Origin: Pseudomonas sp. PIC25
Lineage (GTDB): Bacteria; Pseudomonadota; Gammaproteobacteria; Pseudomonadales; Pseudomonadaceae
Direction of reading: 5' to 3'
Assembly (NCBI RefSeq): GCF_002286785.1
Contig: NZ_MUJY01000190.1
Coordinates: 1-64,000, forward strand
Length of the DNA stretch: 64,000 bases
The translations under genes were made by a program, and so were the position numbers. Numbering within the stretch: the stretch's first letter is position 1; every line of letters starts with the position of its first letter. Below the pieces are notes generated by a model that was not told the origin of the DNA, made no database searches, and worked only from the letters and a program-made list of their open reading frames with translations. Below, piece by piece: positions 61,537 through 64,000 of this stretch.

Positions 61537-63012
61537 ATGAGCACTAGCGCAGCAGTGGAAAGCGGCCGCAGCGCGGCCGAACTCGGCATTCTCGACCGCA
61601 TCATCGCCGAAACCAAACTGACCCCGGACGACGAGGCCTACGACATCGCCAAGCGCGGCGTCTCCGCCTTCATCGAAGAACTGCTCAAGCCGCAGAACGA
61701 CGGCGAGCCAGTGAAGAAGGCCATGGTCGACCGCATGATCGCGGAGATCGACGCCAAGCTCAGCCGGCAGATGGACGAGATTCTCCACCACCCGCAATTC
61801 CAGGCCCTGGAATCCTCCTGGCGCGGCCTGAAGCTACTGGTGGACCGCACCAACTTCCGCGAGAACATCAAGCTGGAAATCCTCAACGCCTCCAAGCAGG
61901 ACCTGCTGGATGACTTCGAGGACAGCCCGGAAATCGTCCAGTCCGGCCTTTACAAGCACATCTACACCGCCGAGTACGGCCAGTTCGGCGGCCAGCCGGT
62001 TGGCGCCCTGATCGCCAACTACTTCTTCGATCCGAGTGCCCCGGACGTGAAGACCCTGCAGTACGTCGCCAGCGTCGCCTGCATGTCCCACGCCCCGTTC
62101 ATCGCCGCCGCCGGCCCGAAGTTCTTCGGCCTGGAAAGCTTCACCGGCCTGCCGGACCTGAAGGACCTCAAGGACCACTTCGAAGGCCCGCAATTCGCCA
62201 AGTGGCAGAGCTTCCGCGAACAGGAAGACGCCCGCTACGTCGGCCTGACCGTACCGCGCTTCCTCCTGCGCAACCCGTACGATCCGGAAGACAACCCCGT
62301 GAAGACCTTCGTCTACAAGGAAAACGTGGCCAACAGCCACGAGCACTACCTGTGGGGCAACACCGCTTACGCCTTCGCCAGCCGCCTGACCGACAGCTTC
62401 GCCAAGTTCCGCTGGTGCCCGAACATCATCGGCCCGCAGAGCGGTGGCGCGGTGGAAGACCTGCCGCTGCATCACTTCGAGAGCATGGGCGAGATCGAGA
62501 CCAAGATCCCGACCGAAGTGCTGGTCTCCGACCGTCGCGAATACGAGCTGGCCGAAGAAGGCTTCATCGCCCTGACCATGCGCAAGGGCAGCGACAACGC
62601 CGCGTTCTTCTCCGCCAACTCCACCCAGAAGCCGAAGTTCTTCGGCATCAGCGAGGAAGGCAAGACCGCGGAACTGAACTACAAGCTCGGCACCCAACTG
62701 CCCTACCTGTTCATCGTCAACCGCCTGGCGCACTACCTGAAGGTGCTGCAGCGCGAGCAGATCGGCGCCTGGAAAGAGCGCACCGACCTCGAGCTGGAGC
62801 TCAACAAGTGGATTCGCCAGTACGTGGCCGACCAGGAGAACCCCAGCGCTGAAGTCCGCAGCCGCCGCCCGCTGCGCGCCGCCCAGGTGATCGTCAGCGA
62901 CGTGGAAGGCGAGCCGGGCTGGTACCGCGTCAGCCTCAGCGTGCGCCCGCACTTCAAGTACATGGGTGCGGACTTCACCCTGTCGCTGGTCGGCAAGCTG
63001 GACAAAGAGTGA
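61537..63012 (+). CDS. tssC: type VI secretion contractile sheath large subunit TssC
   Basis: A 491-residue sheath protein of the VipB/EvpB family. Recognisable segments are 'ALESSWRGLKLLVDRTNFRE', 'YGQFGGQPVGALIANYFFDP', 'ENVANSHEHYLWGNTAYAFA' and the C-terminal 'RVSLSVRPHFKYMGADFTLS'. Full length. It follows tssB by 23 nt. Confidence 0.97.
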   Translation: MSTSAAVESGRSAAELGILDRIIAETKLTPDDEAYDIAKRGVSAFIEELLKPQNDGEPVKKAMVDRMIAEIDAKLSRQMDEILHHPQFQALESSWRGLKLLVDRTNFRENIKLEILNASKQDLLDDFEDSPEIVQSGLYKHIYTAEYGQFGGQPVGALIANYFFDPSAPDVKTLQYVASVACMSHAPFIAAAGPKFFGLESFTGLPDLKDLKDHFEGPQFAKWQSFREQEDARYVGLTVPRFLLRNPYDPEDNPVKTFVYKENVANSHEHYLWGNTAYAFASRLTDSFAKFRWCPNIIGPQSGGAVEDLPLHHFESMGEIETKIPTEVLVSDRREYELAEEGFIALTMRKGSDNAAFFSANSTQKPKFFGISEEGKTAELNYKLGTQLPYLFIVNRLAHYLKVLQREQIGAWKERTDLELELNKWIRQYVADQENPSAEVRSRRPLRAAQVIVSDVEGEPGWYRVSLSVRPHFKYMGADFTLSLVGKLDKE

Positions 63013-63026
63013 GCAGGAGCTGAGCC

Positions 63027-63434
63027 ATGAACGGATACGGCAGCCTTTTCGAACGCCTCGGTGGCGAAGCCGGCCAGCGCGCTGGCTGGAGCCGCGAGGT
63101 CGCCGTCATGGCGTCGGTGGCTGCCCATCTGGCCAAGATGCTCAGCACCCGTGCGGGCAGCGTGCAGACGCTGCCCGACTACGGGTTGCCCGATCTGAAC
63201 GATATGCGCCTGTCGCTGCACGACGCCTTGCAACAGGCCCGCAGCGCCATCGAAAGCTTCATCGAAAAATACGAACCGCGCCTGAGCCAGGTCCGGGTGG
63301 TTTCACTGCCCCGCGACCACGACCCGCTGACCCTCGCCTTTTCCATCGAGGGCCTGCTGGAAGTCGATGGCTTCAAGCGCCAGGTCAGCTTCTCCGCGCG
63401 CCTGGATGGCAGCGGACAGGTCAAGGTGAACTAA
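63027..63434 (+). CDS. tssE: type VI secretion baseplate protein TssE
   Basis: A 135-residue gp25-like baseplate wedge protein, with the family segments 'SLFERLGGEA' at the start and 'QTLPDYGLPDLNDM' near 50, followed by a gp25 lysozyme-like fold that lacks enzymatic residues. AGGAG precedes the ATG. No hcp gene lies between tssC and tssE. Confidence 0.93.
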   Translation: MNGYGSLFERLGGEAGQRAGWSREVAVMASVAAHLAKMLSTRAGSVQTLPDYGLPDLNDMRLSLHDALQQARSAIESFIEKYEPRLSQVRVVSLPRDHDPLTLAFSIEGLLEVDGFKRQVSFSARLDGSGQVKVN

Positions 63435-63445
63435 GGAGAGCCGCA

Positions 63446-63952
63446 ATGTCCGGAAAACCCGCCGCCCGTCTCGGAGACCCCACCGCCTGCCCGGTCCCCG
63501 GCCACGGCACCAACCCTATCGTCGCCGGCTCGCCCAACGTCCTCTTCGACGGCAAGCCCGCCGCCCGCCAGGGCGACCCCACCGCCTGCGGCAGCGCCCT
63601 GGCCAGCGCGACGATCCCCAACGTGCTGATCAACGGCATGCCCGCCACCACCATCGGGACCGTGGGCAGCCACGGCAATACCGTGGTCGCGGGGTCGGGG
63701 ACGGTGTTGATTGGGACCACTTTTACTCCAGCGCCTTTCACGCCACCAAAAGCCTTGGCTATCGCTAACCATAGCCAGTGCATCTTGATCGAAGATCAGG
63801 ATGGCAATCCACTACAGGGCATTCCATACCGGCTGCGTAGTCCCCAAGGTGAGTGGATCGAGAGCTACTCAGATTCTGCAGGGAAGAGCCAAACGGTATT
63901 TGGGAATGCGGGCGATTCGATCGACTTCTTCACCGCAATCTTGGAGGGGTAG
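63446..63952 (+). CDS. PAAR-domain spike protein with C-terminal extension
   Basis: A 168-residue protein. The PAAR domain (about 1-95) shows the repeated 'PAARLGDPTACP' and 'PAARQGDPTACG' turns and 'VGSHGNTVVAGSGTVLIG'; it forms the sharpened VgrG tip. Residues about 100-168 are an extension with a beta pattern ('CILIEDQDGNPLQGIPYRLR') like small transthyretin- or Ig-like adaptor folds that hold effectors. GC falls from 45 of 60 bases (63481-63540) to 31 of 60 (63781-63840 and 63841-63900) across this boundary, a sign of recombination. AAGGAG precedes the ATG. Confidence 0.88.
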   Translation: MSGKPAARLGDPTACPVPGHGTNPIVAGSPNVLFDGKPAARQGDPTACGSALASATIPNVLINGMPATTIGTVGSHGNTVVAGSGTVLIGTTFTPAPFTPPKALAIANHSQCILIEDQDGNPLQGIPYRLRSPQGEWIESYSDSAGKSQTVFGNAGDSIDFFTAILEG

Positions 63953-63953
63953 C

Positions 63954-64000
63954 ATGAGTTCCGATGTTCTTACCTCTCTCACCGCACGCGCCATTGCGCT
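63954..64000 (+). CDS. start of a gene after the PAAR gene, truncated by the window end
   Basis: An ATG at 63954 follows GGAGGGG and starts one base after the PAAR stop codon. Only the first 15 codons are present ('MSSDVLTSLTARAIA'). Its position directly behind a PAAR gene with an adaptor-like extension makes a T6SS effector likely, but no domain can be seen. Confidence 0.55.
   Translation, partial: MSSDVLTSLTARAIA

Overview
The window is high-GC bacterial chromosome with the gene order of the Pseudomonas aeruginosa lineage: rubredoxin, glc, ubiCA, phoBR, then pst-phoU. Protein sequences and intergenic repeats also look like Pseudomonas, probably an environmental species of the P. aeruginosa group. 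No rRNA or tRNA gene was recognised.

Left part (1-16740). A small DUF3077 gene sits behind a strongly structured leader. Rubredoxin follows, then a complete glycolate locus, glcDEFGBA on the minus strand opposite the regulator glcC, in the E. coli order, with two TGGT-N3-ACCA operators. Next come ubiC-ubiA, phoB-phoR, a CNNM/CorC-type membrane protein and an M23 peptidase.

Middle part (16741-30600). A TetR regulator faces an MpaB-type oxygenase over a palindromic operator. A response regulator follows, then the phosphate module phoU-pstB-pstA-pstC-pstS on the minus strand. PhoB boxes with correctly spaced -10 elements precede phoB, pstC and pstS. A hotdog thioesterase and a tripartite TRAP transporter end this part.

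Right-centre (30600-52980) is the most unusual section and reads as one secretion island. It holds exeB and exeA (GspB and GspA type), a VpsR-like sigma-54 activator, a secreted metzincin behind a class I c-di-GMP riboswitch, a 900-residue secreted repeat protein with a frameshifted paralogue remnant beside it, and an eleven-gene type II secretion operon in the order E-F-G-H-I-J-K-L-M-N/C-D, as in Xanthomonas xps, ending in a lipoprotein-type secretin. The inference is a dedicated type II system whose substrates and regulation respond to c-di-GMP.

Right end (53300-64000). A MacAB-like exporter with two permeases is followed by a hexose-6-phosphate mutarotase and the start of a type VI secretion operon (tssA, tssB, tssC, tssE). 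A PAAR protein with a C-terminal extension comes next. GC falls sharply inside that gene, and a further, truncated gene follows, which looks like an effector cassette inserted in the core operon.

Intergenic DNA carries several repeat families: CAAGC-type repeats, TGTAGGAGC hairpins, and two 135-136 bp terminal-inverted-repeat elements with related cores.
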